DNA from: Spirochaetota bacterium
GTDB lineage: Bacteria; Spirochaetota; UBA4802; UBA5368
Reading direction: 5' to 3'
NCBI GenBank assembly: GCA_018263175.1
Contig: JADFDB010000013.1
Location: 1 to 35,192 of the forward strand
Length of the DNA: 35,192 nucleotides
The notes below the pieces were generated by a model, which saw nothing but the letters and a program-made list of their open reading frames with translations, made no database searches and had not been told where the DNA came from. Positions 26,625 to 34,651 of the stretch are shown here, in pieces. The translations under genes were made by a program, and so were the position numbers. Position 1 is the first letter of the stretch. Every line of letters starts with the position of its first letter.

Positions 26625-27041
26625 ATGAACACCAGGATAACTCGCTTCGGGGTATCGATTGACGACAAGCTCCTCGTCCAGTTCGACGATCTGATCTCGG
26701 AGAAGGGCTATGTAAACCGGTCGGAGGCCATCCGCGATCTGATACGGGACGTGCTCGTCCGCGAAGAGGCCTCGTCGCCCGAGGCCGAGGTTATAGGAAC
26801 GCTCACCCTCGTCTACAGCCACGAGGTGAGGGAGATCGCCGACCGCCTCAATGACATACAGCACGATAATTACCGAAATATCATCTCTACGGTGCACGTC
26901 CATCTCGATGCGCACAACTGCCTGGAGGTCCTCATTTTAAAAGGAGTTTCTCACGTGGTTAAAAAGATCGCCGACCATCTGCTCTCCATAAAGAACGTTC
27001 GCCACGGGAAGCTCACCATTACGACTACGGGAAACGAATAA
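26625..27041 (+). CDS. nikR: Nickel-responsive transcriptional regulator NikR
   Basis: A 138-residue ribbon-helix-helix/ACT repressor. Residues 1-45 are the DNA-binding part (TRFGVSIDDKLLVQFDDLI, then YVNRSEAIRDLIRD). The C-terminal metal domain retains all four high-affinity nickel ligands with E. coli spacing: His80, His91, His93 and Cys99. GEVIGT-type tetramer contacts are seen as EVIGTLTLVYSH. It usually represses nickel uptake or shapes urease/hydrogenase expression, but no nickel transporter or enzyme is encoded in this window. The ATG at 26625 is preceded by AAGGA. Length is normal. Confidence 0.94.
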   Translation: MNTRITRFGVSIDDKLLVQFDDLISEKGYVNRSEAIRDLIRDVLVREEASSPEAEVIGTLTLVYSHEVREIADRLNDIQHDNYRNIISTVHVHLDAHNCLEVLILKGVSHVVKKIADHLLSIKNVRHGKLTITTTGNE

Positions 27042-27216
27042 ACGGGAAGTGCCGGGGTCCCGGGCCATTCGAAAGAACGACCAATCAAACGAAAAAAAAG
27101 CTCAACTATAAAGGGCGCAGGGCCGATATTTAGATAAAGGGATACTATGCGTACGTGGCCGCGCTGAGGCAGCGGAAGGGGCTTCTGCGCGCCTGTGGAA
27201 CGAAGGGAGTTGTTCC

Positions 27217-28143
27217 GTGAAATCAACAGGGATGTATGTCATCGCCGGGATGGCGCTATTCGTCTTTTTCGGAAGTGGGTACTGTGCGCCGCCGCAGAGC
27301 GTGGCGGTGCGCGAAGACCGGCGCGTCTATCCATCGGACGAGGAGATTCGGCCGGCCCGAGGAATGACGATCCTGCATCGCTGGAGCGATGATGAGGCGG
27401 CCCATAACGAGGCGGGTTATGAATACGCCGGCTCTTCTGAAGACGATGAAGATCACAACGGGAGACGTTCGAGGTCCACGCTCACTTCGCGTCGCGGAGT
27501 CAGGGCGGTACCGGGAAAGGAAGCAGACCGGACCGATGAACGGCCCGGGAAGACCGGAGCGCTAAAAAAATCCGCGGATGCCCGGACGGGTTCCGTGGCA
27601 GTGTATATCGTTAAAAAAAACGACACCCTCTACGGCATCGCCAAAAGGCAGGGCTGTGCCCTTGAGGAGCTCTATCGTCTCAATGGCCTTAAAAAAAGCG
27701 ACACTATTACGGTAGGAAAGAAGCTCAAACTGCCGTCAAAAAGCGCACGCCTGGCGGATTCGCCGCCGGCCCGGGCGAATGTCGGTTTTCGCTGGCCGCT
27801 GCCGCGCGTACTCGCCGTACGCAGGGACCCGGCCGAGGGAGTGAAGCCGCTCGGGCTCGAGATTACGAGCCGCCCCGGATCGACCGTTGTGTCGGCCGCA
27901 CCGGGAGTGGTCAAGCGGATCGGCGATATGCGCGGTTACGGCCGTTATGTAATAATCTCGCACGACGATCGTTTTATTACCGTATATTCCCGCATGGGAG
28001 AGATAAGCGTCAGGGAGGGGGAAAAAATTCCCTCGGGGACCGCGATCGGAAAAATAGACGACGGCAGCCGGAGCATCCATTTCCAGATAGGCAGGGCCGG
28101 TAAGCCGGTCGATCCGCTGCGCTATCTACCCGACAGAAGCTGA
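27217..28143 (+). CDS. LysM plus degenerate LytM (NlpD/EnvC-like) protein
   Basis: A 308-residue exported protein (signal to about residue 24). A disordered charged linker is followed by LysM (128-174, YIVKKNDTLYGIAKRQG) and an M23/LytM domain (190-303). The M23 zinc motifs are broken. HxxxD reads LGLE with no His, the central YxH is YSR, and the first His of HxH is Ser286 (SIHF). Such domains in NlpD and EnvC activate cell-division amidases rather than cleave. An amidase-activator role is thus likely, although no amidase gene is nearby. The start is GTG with AGGGAG eight bases upstream. It ends five bases from the convergent chemoreceptor gene. Confidence 0.86.
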   Translation: MKSTGMYVIAGMALFVFFGSGYCAPPQSVAVREDRRVYPSDEEIRPARGMTILHRWSDDEAAHNEAGYEYAGSSEDDEDHNGRRSRSTLTSRRGVRAVPGKEADRTDERPGKTGALKKSADARTGSVAVYIVKKNDTLYGIAKRQGCALEELYRLNGLKKSDTITVGKKLKLPSKSARLADSPPARANVGFRWPLPRVLAVRRDPAEGVKPLGLEITSRPGSTVVSAAPGVVKRIGDMRGYGRYVIISHDDRFITVYSRMGEISVREGEKIPSGTAIGKIDDGSRSIHFQIGRAGKPVDPLRYLPDRS

Positions 28144-28148
28144 ATCGA

Positions 28149-29735
28149 TCAACCCCGGCGGCCCACGGCCTTTTCGGCGATGCCCATGAGATTTTTGGCG
28201 TTCTCGAAGATGAGCCGCGATGATTTCGCCATGGCCGTGACCCCGCCGACCATCTCGGACATGAGCTCGTTGATGTGATCGACGGCCTTCGTTGTTGACT
28301 CGATGGCGATTTTCTGCTCGCCGGTTGCGGCGCCGATACCCCTGGCGAGGTCAAGATTTTTAACGGTCTGGTCGATGATCACCGAGGTGTAGCGCTCCTC
28401 GACGAAAATGCTCTCCCTGAGTATCTTGATCTTGCCTGAGCTGTCCTCCATGTTCCCTATCATCCCCTTTAAAAGGGAGGTCGCCGATTGAACGATCTCC
28501 ACGCCGCGTCTGGTGGTGTCGGAGTTGGACTTGAGAACGCTCTCTATTTCCCTGATACTGTCGGTCGTCTGCACCGCGAGCTTGCCGACCTCATCGGCAA
28601 CGACCGCGAAGCCTCTGCCGTGCTCACCGGCTCGCGCCGCCTCGATGCTCGCGTTGAGCGAGAGCATGTTGATCTTGTCGGCGATTTCGATGATTATGGA
28701 TACGGTCTGTGATATGTGCGAGCCCTGTTCGCTGATGGCGCCGATGAAACGCTCGACCTCCTCGAGGCGCTCCTTGCCCGAGGTGGTCTTGTCCACGACC
28801 AGCCCGATGCTCCCGAGTGAGAGGTCGAGGTTGTTCTTGGTCTCGCCCTGGATATTCTTGAACTCGTCGATGATGGTTTCCATCCGTTTGTTCTCGTCTA
28901 TCTGCTCGCCCGCCGATCCGGAGATATTCTCGGCCGAACCGAGCAGTTCCTCGAGCGTCGCTGAAATCTCCTCGAAGGTCGATGCCTGGCTCTGGATCTT
29001 TTCATTGAAATCGACGATCAGCCTGTTCTGTTCCTCGACCTGCTCGAAGAGGGCCGTCATCTTCGCGTCGATTTCGTGTACGATCTCGCTCTGAGTTGCG
29101 CTCTGACGTTCGATGATGGCGAGCTGCTCGGCGGTACGGGCGTCGTATTCGTCGATGACGGGGATGTTGCGGTAGGCGATGTAGGTGATGATCGCCATGA
29201 GCGTCATGAAGTAGACCTCGCGCAGGATTATGAAGTCGTGCACCGGCCTGCCGTCAATGATCGAGAGCAGATGCATTACGACCCCGTTGTCGGCGGCAAC
29301 GAACAGAAAGGCGATCCAGTTGATGAAGGTGAACAGAGAGAAAAAGAGGAGGATCCTTTTGTTATAAAGGAACTGGAGCGATACCACGAAAAAAACCGCG
29401 ATCGTATAGATATGATACGATTCGGTGGCATAGCGCCAGTCCATTACTTTTGCGTAATTGTACTTGGCGAGCAGCGGCAGCGTCACGCTGAGCGATGCGA
29501 CGATCCAGGACAGCAGGGTCGCTTTTTCCAGGCCTTTTTTCCGGCGGTAGATGAGGTAGGAGAGAAGGCTGACGATGGTGCCGACGACGATGGGCCCGAT
29601 GATTCCGCGGAAGTCGACCCGTGCGATAAGCTGAAAAACGACCGCGAGCATGGAGGCCACGGTCACGAGGATGAAGTAGATGAAGCCGCCTTTTATTTCA
29701 AGAGCCTGTCTCGCGGTGTATTTTATGGTTCCCAT
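28149..29735 (-). CDS. Methyl-accepting chemotaxis protein
   Basis: A 528-residue chemoreceptor. The N-terminal 190 residues contain about six hydrophobic helices and no large periplasmic loop, so sensing is probably within the membrane. There is no obvious HAMP domain. The signalling domain (about 230-520) has the hairpin tip EAARAGEHGRGFAVVADEVGKLA, which contacts CheA and CheW, followed by IREIESVLK. A GAGGGG ribosome site precedes the ATG. No che genes are in the window, so it is an orphan receptor. It is divergent from the GH42 gene across 352 bases and may respond to related sugars (inference). Confidence 0.93.
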   Translation of the reverse strand: MGTIKYTARQALEIKGGFIYFILVTVASMLAVVFQLIARVDFRGIIGPIVVGTIVSLLSYLIYRRKKGLEKATLLSWIVASLSVTLPLLAKYNYAKVMDWRYATESYHIYTIAVFFVVSLQFLYNKRILLFFSLFTFINWIAFLFVAADNGVVMHLLSIIDGRPVHDFIILREVYFMTLMAIITYIAYRNIPVIDEYDARTAEQLAIIERQSATQSEIVHEIDAKMTALFEQVEEQNRLIVDFNEKIQSQASTFEEISATLEELLGSAENISGSAGEQIDENKRMETIIDEFKNIQGETKNNLDLSLGSIGLVVDKTTSGKERLEEVERFIGAISEQGSHISQTVSIIIEIADKINMLSLNASIEAARAGEHGRGFAVVADEVGKLAVQTTDSIREIESVLKSNSDTTRRGVEIVQSATSLLKGMIGNMEDSSGKIKILRESIFVEERYTSVIIDQTVKNLDLARGIGAATGEQKIAIESTTKAVDHINELMSEMVGGVTAMAKSSRLIFENAKNLMGIAEKAVGRRG

Positions 29736-29917
29736 CGGGTCCCCTCTGCGGCCTGCGTCCCGTCGTCCGGGCCGCTTGCCGGTGTTGTACGCTCGGACGG
29801 TTCGGTCTTCGCCCTGGTCGGGGAGGGTACCCCCCTATCTGCGGGGGCGGGGACGTGATTCCCGGCGCCATTGCCGTGTTTATCGTATCATTTTATTTGC
29901 ACTTTGCCAAATTAATA

Positions 29918-29947
29918 TTGGCGTTATGCCCGGCGATCAGGTATATA
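29918..29947 (+). promoter_or_regulatory. Candidate GH42 promoter
   Basis: TTGGCG (29918-29923) and TATATA (29942-29947) are separated by 18 bases. The -10 is exactly in the centre of the 22-bp palindrome, an arrangement typical of repressor control. The leader would be about 135 bases. Confidence 0.4.
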
Positions 29948-29955
29948 CCTGATCG
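29934..29955. promoter_or_regulatory. Perfect 22-bp palindromic operator candidate
   Basis: CGATCAGGTAT is followed immediately by its exact reverse complement, with no spacer or mismatch. It lies between the divergent chemoreceptor and GH42 genes, nearer the latter. A dimeric repressor (LacI-, GntR- or TetR-like) is the natural reader; none is encoded adjacent. Confidence 0.65.
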
Positions 29956-30087
29956 TCGGAGCGGATTTTAGGGCGCCGGTGCTGTTGCATGGCCGGGGAA
30001 TAAAGCCGGGTTGCCCCGCACAGGGCGGGGGAAACCCGCTCTTCCCGGGAGTTGCGACAGGACTAGCATCAATCTTGGAGGATGCGG

Positions 30088-32097
30088 ATGAACGATGACC
30101 GGGGCGTGCTGTTTGGTGTGGATTATTATCCCGAGCAATGGGACCCTTCGCTCTGGGAATCGGATTTCCGGCGGATGAAGGGGATGGGCTTCAAATCGGT
30201 GCGGATGATGGAGTTCGCCTGGGCGCTTTTGGAACCCAGGCCCGGAAGGTTCGATTTCTCCCTTTTCGACGACGCCATCGCGCTCGCCGGGGTGCATGGG
30301 CTGACGGTGGTGCTGGGCACGCCGACCGCGACCTTCCCCGCCTGGCTTTACCGTAAAGACACCGGGATGGTGCAGATTCATCCCTCCGGCATCTACCGCG
30401 ACTTCGGCACCCGCCGTCAGGCGTGTTATAATTCGGATAGCTACCGAAAGGCATCGGCCCGGATCGTCGAGGCGATCGCCCGCCGCTACGGGAGGAACCC
30501 CGCGGTCATCGGCTGGCAGATCGACAACGAGATCGGCCATGAAGGCTCGGACCGCTGTGTGTGCCCGACCTGCGTGCGCAAATGGCACGGATGGTTGAAG
30601 AAAAAATACGGCGGGGTGCATGCGATGAACGCGGAGTGGGGGACGGTCTTCTGGGGGACCGTCTACGACCGCTTCGACCAGGTCCCGGTGCCGAGGAAAC
30701 AGGTTTCAAGCATTCAGAATCCGGGCCTCGCGCTCGATTACGACCGTTTTTGCTCGGACTCGGCGGTGGCCTTTGTCGACATGCAGATGAAGATCTTGCG
30801 GAAGCATATTGAGCGCCGGCAGTGGGTGACGACCAACCTCTATCCGACACCGCAGTACCCGGTCATCGACATGGAACGCCTGTGCCGCGAAATGGAGATG
30901 GTCGGGTTCGACAATTACCCGGTATGGGGCGATCAGGACGAGCCGCTCCCCTATTTTTTTACGGCATATATTCTGAGCTATATCCGCGGCCTGAACGAAC
31001 GGGGACGCTTCGCCGTGTTCGAGCAATTCAGCGGATTCCAGGGCCATACCTGCCTTGGTTATCTGCCTTCCGATGAACAGGTGACACTCTGGACCAACCA
31101 GGCGATCGCACACGGCGCCGACCACCTCTATTATTTTCGATGGCGCACGGCCGCCTTCGGCCAGGAGCAGCTCTGCTACGGCCTCTTCGATCCGGACGAC
31201 ACGCCGACTTCGCGAGCGGCGGCCATAGCGGCGAACATGAGCACGCACGCGCCGGAATTCGAGCGATTCGCGTCGGAGCCCGTAAGGTCCGAAGCCTGCG
31301 TGGTGTACGACAAGGACAACTCCCGCGTCCTCAGGGAACAGTATCTCTCGAAAGGAATATACCTGACGCCGACCCCCTATATGCAGGTCGGATACGATCT
31401 CGAGATGGCGCGCCATTTCGTCCCCTACGCGGTGTTCAATGTGAACGCCGACGTGAGGAGTGCCCGGAGCGTCGATCTGTCGCGGTATAAAATCATCAGT
31501 CTTCCGCTCTACGAGATGGCCGATCCTGATTTCGTCGCGCGGCTCGACTCGTGGGTGCGTCGGGGGGGCACGCTGGTGCTCGGCTGGAGGGCCGGCGCGC
31601 GCGATATGAAGAATCACGCCGTGCGGGTCGAACTCCCCGGCCTCTTCGCGGAGATGGCCGGCGTGCGGATCAAGCGATTCGAGTCGCTCAACGCGACGAA
31701 GGTCGGCATACGCGTCGGGATCGTTCCCGCGAAGGGCGAGGCCTGGGCGGATATCGTCGAACCGGTGACGGCGAAGCCGATCGCCTGGTATCGCGGCCGG
31801 AAAAAGCATTACCGGGGCGAGCCGTGCGTGACGGTAAACGAATATGGAAGCGGGCGCGTGTATTATTTCGGCACCTCTCCCGATCCGCTGGCGATATTCC
31901 TGCTGTTCAGAAAGATTCTGAAAAGGGCGGGTCTTTCGCCGCGATTCAAGGGGATGGGGCTCGAGGTGGTCACCCGCGCGACCACCGACGGTGGTACCAT
32001 GGAGGTGGTGCTGAACCACACGGCATCATACCGGTGGTACGGATTTCGGAGGATTGCGCCGTACGGCGTGCGGTTCATCGGGCGCCGGGGCAAATAA
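30088..32097 (+). CDS. GH42 beta-galactosidase
   Basis: A 669-residue cytoplasmic glycoside hydrolase, no signal peptide. Residues 1-380 form the catalytic barrel, starting GVDYYPEQWDPSLWESDFRRM. The acid/base Glu148 lies in WQIDNEIGHE and the nucleophile Glu312 in FAVFEQFSGFQG. The structural zinc Cys residues are seen in CYNSDSY and RCVCPTC. The trimerisation domain and a small beta C-terminus follow. Family GH42 releases terminal galactose (some members arabinose) from small oligosaccharides. I chose the ATG at 30088 because GGAGG (30077-30081) abuts the ATG at 30082 but is six bases from 30088. No sugar transporter is adjacent. Confidence 0.93.
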   Translation: MNDDRGVLFGVDYYPEQWDPSLWESDFRRMKGMGFKSVRMMEFAWALLEPRPGRFDFSLFDDAIALAGVHGLTVVLGTPTATFPAWLYRKDTGMVQIHPSGIYRDFGTRRQACYNSDSYRKASARIVEAIARRYGRNPAVIGWQIDNEIGHEGSDRCVCPTCVRKWHGWLKKKYGGVHAMNAEWGTVFWGTVYDRFDQVPVPRKQVSSIQNPGLALDYDRFCSDSAVAFVDMQMKILRKHIERRQWVTTNLYPTPQYPVIDMERLCREMEMVGFDNYPVWGDQDEPLPYFFTAYILSYIRGLNERGRFAVFEQFSGFQGHTCLGYLPSDEQVTLWTNQAIAHGADHLYYFRWRTAAFGQEQLCYGLFDPDDTPTSRAAAIAANMSTHAPEFERFASEPVRSEACVVYDKDNSRVLREQYLSKGIYLTPTPYMQVGYDLEMARHFVPYAVFNVNADVRSARSVDLSRYKIISLPLYEMADPDFVARLDSWVRRGGTLVLGWRAGARDMKNHAVRVELPGLFAEMAGVRIKRFESLNATKVGIRVGIVPAKGEAWADIVEPVTAKPIAWYRGRKKHYRGEPCVTVNEYGSGRVYYFGTSPDPLAIFLLFRKILKRAGLSPRFKGMGLEVVTRATTDGGTMEVVLNHTASYRWYGFRRIAPYGVRFIGRRGK

Positions 32098-32124
32098 AAA
32101 GCGAGGGGTTTCCCCTCCCCTCGC
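32093..32124 (-). terminator. Rho-independent terminator of the cytidylate-kinase-like gene
   Basis: On the minus strand GCGAGGGG and CCCCTCGC form an 8-bp stem with an 8-base loop, followed by TTTTTATTT. It lies about 36 bases after the minus-strand stop and overlaps the GH42 stop codon. It is the best intrinsic terminator in the window; on the plus strand the same hairpin lacks a T-run. Confidence 0.82.
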
Positions 32125-32159
32125 CCTGCTATGGTGATTTCCGCCGTTCGGTCGTCTGA

Positions 32160-32876
32160 CTATTTGATGAACTGCTTCGATTTGAGGATGCAGATCACCG
32201 ACTGTGCGATCGCGTCCGGGCTTATCCGCGCGACGTTGAAGGTGAGGTCGTAGGACGAGGCGTTTTTAGCGTCGAACTTGAGGTACTGGGTCAGAAAGTC
32301 GTGGCGCTCGCGGTCCTTGCGCTCCACCAGCTTCTCGGCCTCGAGCCGGTCCTTTATGGCGGCGGTTTCCATTATCTTCTGGATGCGGTAGCTCAGGGGG
32401 GCGACCAGCTTGAGGTGAAGGCCGTACCGGAGCGAGCGGGTTATCATTACGCCGGCGCGGCCGATGATGATGGACCTGCCGTGAATGGAGAGGCTGCGGA
32501 TGGTCTGCACCAGTTTCTGGTAGACCGATACCTGCGGCGGATAGTCGGTGAGCACCGATCTCCAGAATTCGCTGATCTCCTCCCTGCGCCTGGTGTCGAT
32601 GGTTTCGCAGAGGGCCTCGGCGATGTTGTGGTCCTGGCAGATCCTGTCCATGAGTTCCTTGTCGTAGGACTTCCAGACGTCGGTGCTTTCGTATTTGTTG
32701 AGGGCCTCCGCGAGGGCGTCGGCGATCGCCACCGCGTTACAGCCGTATTCCCGCGAGATCGTGATGAAAGGGCGCGCGTCCTGTTTTTCAACAGGTTTCG
32801 TCTTCTGAGATTCCCAGAGCTTCAACTGTTTCTGGATGGATTTTTCGAGTGTGGATCCCTTGATGTAGCTGCTCAT
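32160..32876 (-). CDS. Cytidylate kinase-like protein
   Basis: A 238-residue protein of the cytidylate-kinase-like family, distinct from Cmk itself. Family marks are ITISREYGC at residues 38-46, WKSYDKELMDRICQDH, SIIIGRAGVMITR and LVAPLSYRIQKIME with ERKDRERHDFL, then SYDLTFNVARIS. The glycine-rich nucleotide loop, usually GSGGREI, reads GCNAVAI, so ATP binding may be altered. An extra N-terminal helix of about 30 residues precedes the core. GAGGTG lies five bases before the ATG. A -10 TATAAT (33016-33011, minus strand) lies in the AT-rich leader. Family is clear, activity is not. Confidence 0.85.
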   Translation of the reverse strand: MSSYIKGSTLEKSIQKQLKLWESQKTKPVEKQDARPFITISREYGCNAVAIADALAEALNKYESTDVWKSYDKELMDRICQDHNIAEALCETIDTRRREEISEFWRSVLTDYPPQVSVYQKLVQTIRSLSIHGRSIIIGRAGVMITRSLRYGLHLKLVAPLSYRIQKIMETAAIKDRLEAEKLVERKDRERHDFLTQYLKFDAKNASSYDLTFNVARISPDAIAQSVICILKSKQFIK

Positions 32877-33322
32877 GTGGCACCTCGTTATGATGGCGGT
32901 TGGTGGAACATATCGATCGGCGGATACCGTCCGGCCGGGCCGGCTCAGCAGCGCACGATTCTACTAAAAATTGAATAATGCAGAATAAACATATAAATCC
33001 TTGGCCCAAAATTATAATTTCTTTTATATTAATCAATAATTTTCTCAACAAAACAGGTAATAATTTTTAGTATCGCTTTGTTTCATAATCGGAAAAATAC
33101 ATCGGTTTCCCCCGTAGCAGGCGTGAGGAACCTCGATATCGCCGGGATGTGCGACAGGTCCGGTCTGTGCCGGAAGGAGCTCGTGCCCCTCCGCCGGCGA
33201 GCGGTTTCACGGAATCGTTACAACGACGGCAAGCCCGAATAAACCGGAAGCTGGTTCCTCGCGGGCGGTCGAAAGGCGTGGGAATTGAAGTGCTCCAGCG
33301 CGTCGCCGGGAGCGTTACAGGC
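32877..33322. other. Intergenic region with AT-rich promoter zone
   Basis: 446 bases without a credible gene. Bases 32960-33100 are strikingly AT-rich and contain a consensus TATAAT on the minus strand (33016-33011) with no clear -35. Bases 33104-33131 hold an imperfect hairpin (GGTTTCCCCCG with a GCAGGCG-containing partner). The rest (33150-33320) returns to coding-like GC content but shows no recognisable product; a decayed gene end cannot be excluded. Confidence 0.5.
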
Positions 33323-34459
33323 CTAAATGAAATTTTTCAGCAGCTCGAGCACCGCCGCGTCGATCGAGCCGAACCGCCGCTTGAGGTCCTCTTTCACGGC
33401 CTCGACCCGCCCGTCGGGCGAGAAATCCGAAAGCAGCCGGTATATCCCGAGCCGCCTGCCGATGATGAAGCTTTCGCGGTCGTCGTCGCTCATGCCGAGA
33501 TAGCGGTCGATCGTTTCGAGCAGGCGCGCGCGGTCGCCGGGAAGGGTCCCCTCGACGTCTTCGAGCAGGTTCATCATGTGGTCGCTCACGATGGTGCCGG
33601 TGATATCGCCCAGACGCTCGATGAAGAGGCGGATCTCGCGCACCTTGCCGTCCTCGGAGAGGGGTGTCCATTCATTGCGCGCCATGAGGTCGTAAAGCGG
33701 CGTGCCGGGAAGGGGCACCGTGCTGCGAAGCCGTATGAAGGTCGGGTCGATCGCGCTGAGCACGCGCGCGGATTCGACCGCGTTCTCGCGGCTGTGCTCC
33801 GTTCCGCCGATGCCCGGCATGTAGTATTCCGAGAGGTCGAAGCCCGCCTCCATGACCTTTCGGCCGGCCAGTATCTGTTCGTCGGGCGTGACACCCTTGG
33901 AGATGAGCTCGAGCACGGAGTCGCAGCCGGACTCCATGCCGATATGGAGCCGGCTGAGGCCCGCCTCCCGAAGCTCCCTGAGCTCGTCGCCGGTCTTCTT
34001 GCTGACGGTTTTCGCTCGCGCGTACGAGGTGACGCGCTCGATGAACGGAAATCTCGCCCTGAGATGGCGCAGGATCTCCACGAGGTCCGCGGTCTTCATG
34101 ATGAGCGAATTGGCGTCTTGCAGAAAGGCCGTTTGCATGCCGTAGTTCATCCAGAACGCCACCTGCCGGTAATAGGACTCGGGCGTCGGGTCGTCGTCGC
34201 GCGCCTTCGTAAGCGCCTCTTCGCTCATGCGCCCGCCGAGCCCGAGTTCGGTCGAAGCTTCTGCCAGGCGGAGGGCTATGGCATGCATGTTGTCTATATC
34301 GCGCCTGACCTCATCAACAGCACGCCGTGAGAACTCGGTGTCGCGGTAGGTCGAACAGAACGCACACCGGTTCCACGGGCAGTTGCGCGTGATGCGCAGC
34401 AGGATGCTGTACGCCTCGCTGGGCGGCCTGATGGGCCCCATCTCGAATGCGTGGTTCAT
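33323..34459 (-). CDS. Radical SAM protein (CX4CX2C type)
   Basis: About 378 residues. The iron-sulfur cluster ligands are Cys27, Cys32 and Cys35 in NCPWNRCAFCSTYRD; the CX4CX2C spacing marks the uncharacterised CPWN-type radical SAM group rather than the usual CX3CX2C. Barrel motifs GLSRLHIGMESGCDSVLELISKG and GVTPDEQI follow, then GGTEHSREN and FIRLRSTVPLPGTPLYD, as in COG1032-like enzymes. No B12-binding domain is seen at the N-terminus. The frame is open further upstream but true homology and an AGGGGA ribosome site support the ATG at 34459. It is divergent from lysS. Substrate unknown. Confidence 0.87.
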   Translation of the reverse strand: MNHAFEMGPIRPPSEAYSILLRITRNCPWNRCAFCSTYRDTEFSRRAVDEVRRDIDNMHAIALRLAEASTELGLGGRMSEEALTKARDDDPTPESYYRQVAFWMNYGMQTAFLQDANSLIMKTADLVEILRHLRARFPFIERVTSYARAKTVSKKTGDELRELREAGLSRLHIGMESGCDSVLELISKGVTPDEQILAGRKVMEAGFDLSEYYMPGIGGTEHSRENAVESARVLSAIDPTFIRLRSTVPLPGTPLYDLMARNEWTPLSEDGKVREIRLFIERLGDITGTIVSDHMMNLLEDVEGTLPGDRARLLETIDRYLGMSDDDRESFIIGRRLGIYRLLSDFSPDGRVEAVKEDLKRRFGSIDAAVLELLKNFI

Positions 34460-34581
34460 GGTGTATCGTTCCCCTGTGGAATCCATTTGCGGGCCTCGTG
34501 CCCTTATTACAAGAAAACAAATCCGTACGTATCCGGCTACCATAAAAACGCAGGTGAGCCGCCCGTGTCCGATATCCCGAT

Positions 34582-34620
34582 AAAAAGAATTTGACACGAA
34601 CGGGGCCGAAGCGCCGTAAT
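34582..34620 (+). promoter_or_regulatory. Candidate lysS promoter
   Basis: TTGACA (34591-34596) and CGTAAT (34615-34620) with an 18-base spacer; the leader is about 25 bases. The upstream block AAAAAGAATTTGACA is identical to that before rpmH, suggesting a shared strong promoter for translation genes. Confidence 0.55.
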
Positions 34621-34651
34621 AGGCACTACTTTCGGCGGGGGGACGCTTCAG

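Larger units (their letters stand above)
29736..30087. other. Divergent control region, chemoreceptor / GH42
   Basis: No gene is visible. The region holds an imperfect GCCAA/TTGGC inverted repeat (29906-29922), the perfect palindrome at 29934-29955, a CCCCGC/GCGGGG hairpin (30014-30030), and the GH42 ribosome site TTGGAGG just before 30082. Confidence 0.6.

Noticed and set aside
27109-27129. Sigma-28-like TAAAG and GCCGATAT before the LysM/LytM gene
   Set aside because: The -10-like part is good, but the spacing from TAAA is about nine bases rather than about fifteen, so it does not fit a flagellar promoter.
33149-34330. 393-codon plus-strand frame opposite the radical SAM gene
   Set aside because: The minus strand encodes clear iron-sulfur and barrel motifs; the plus frame looks like its shadow.
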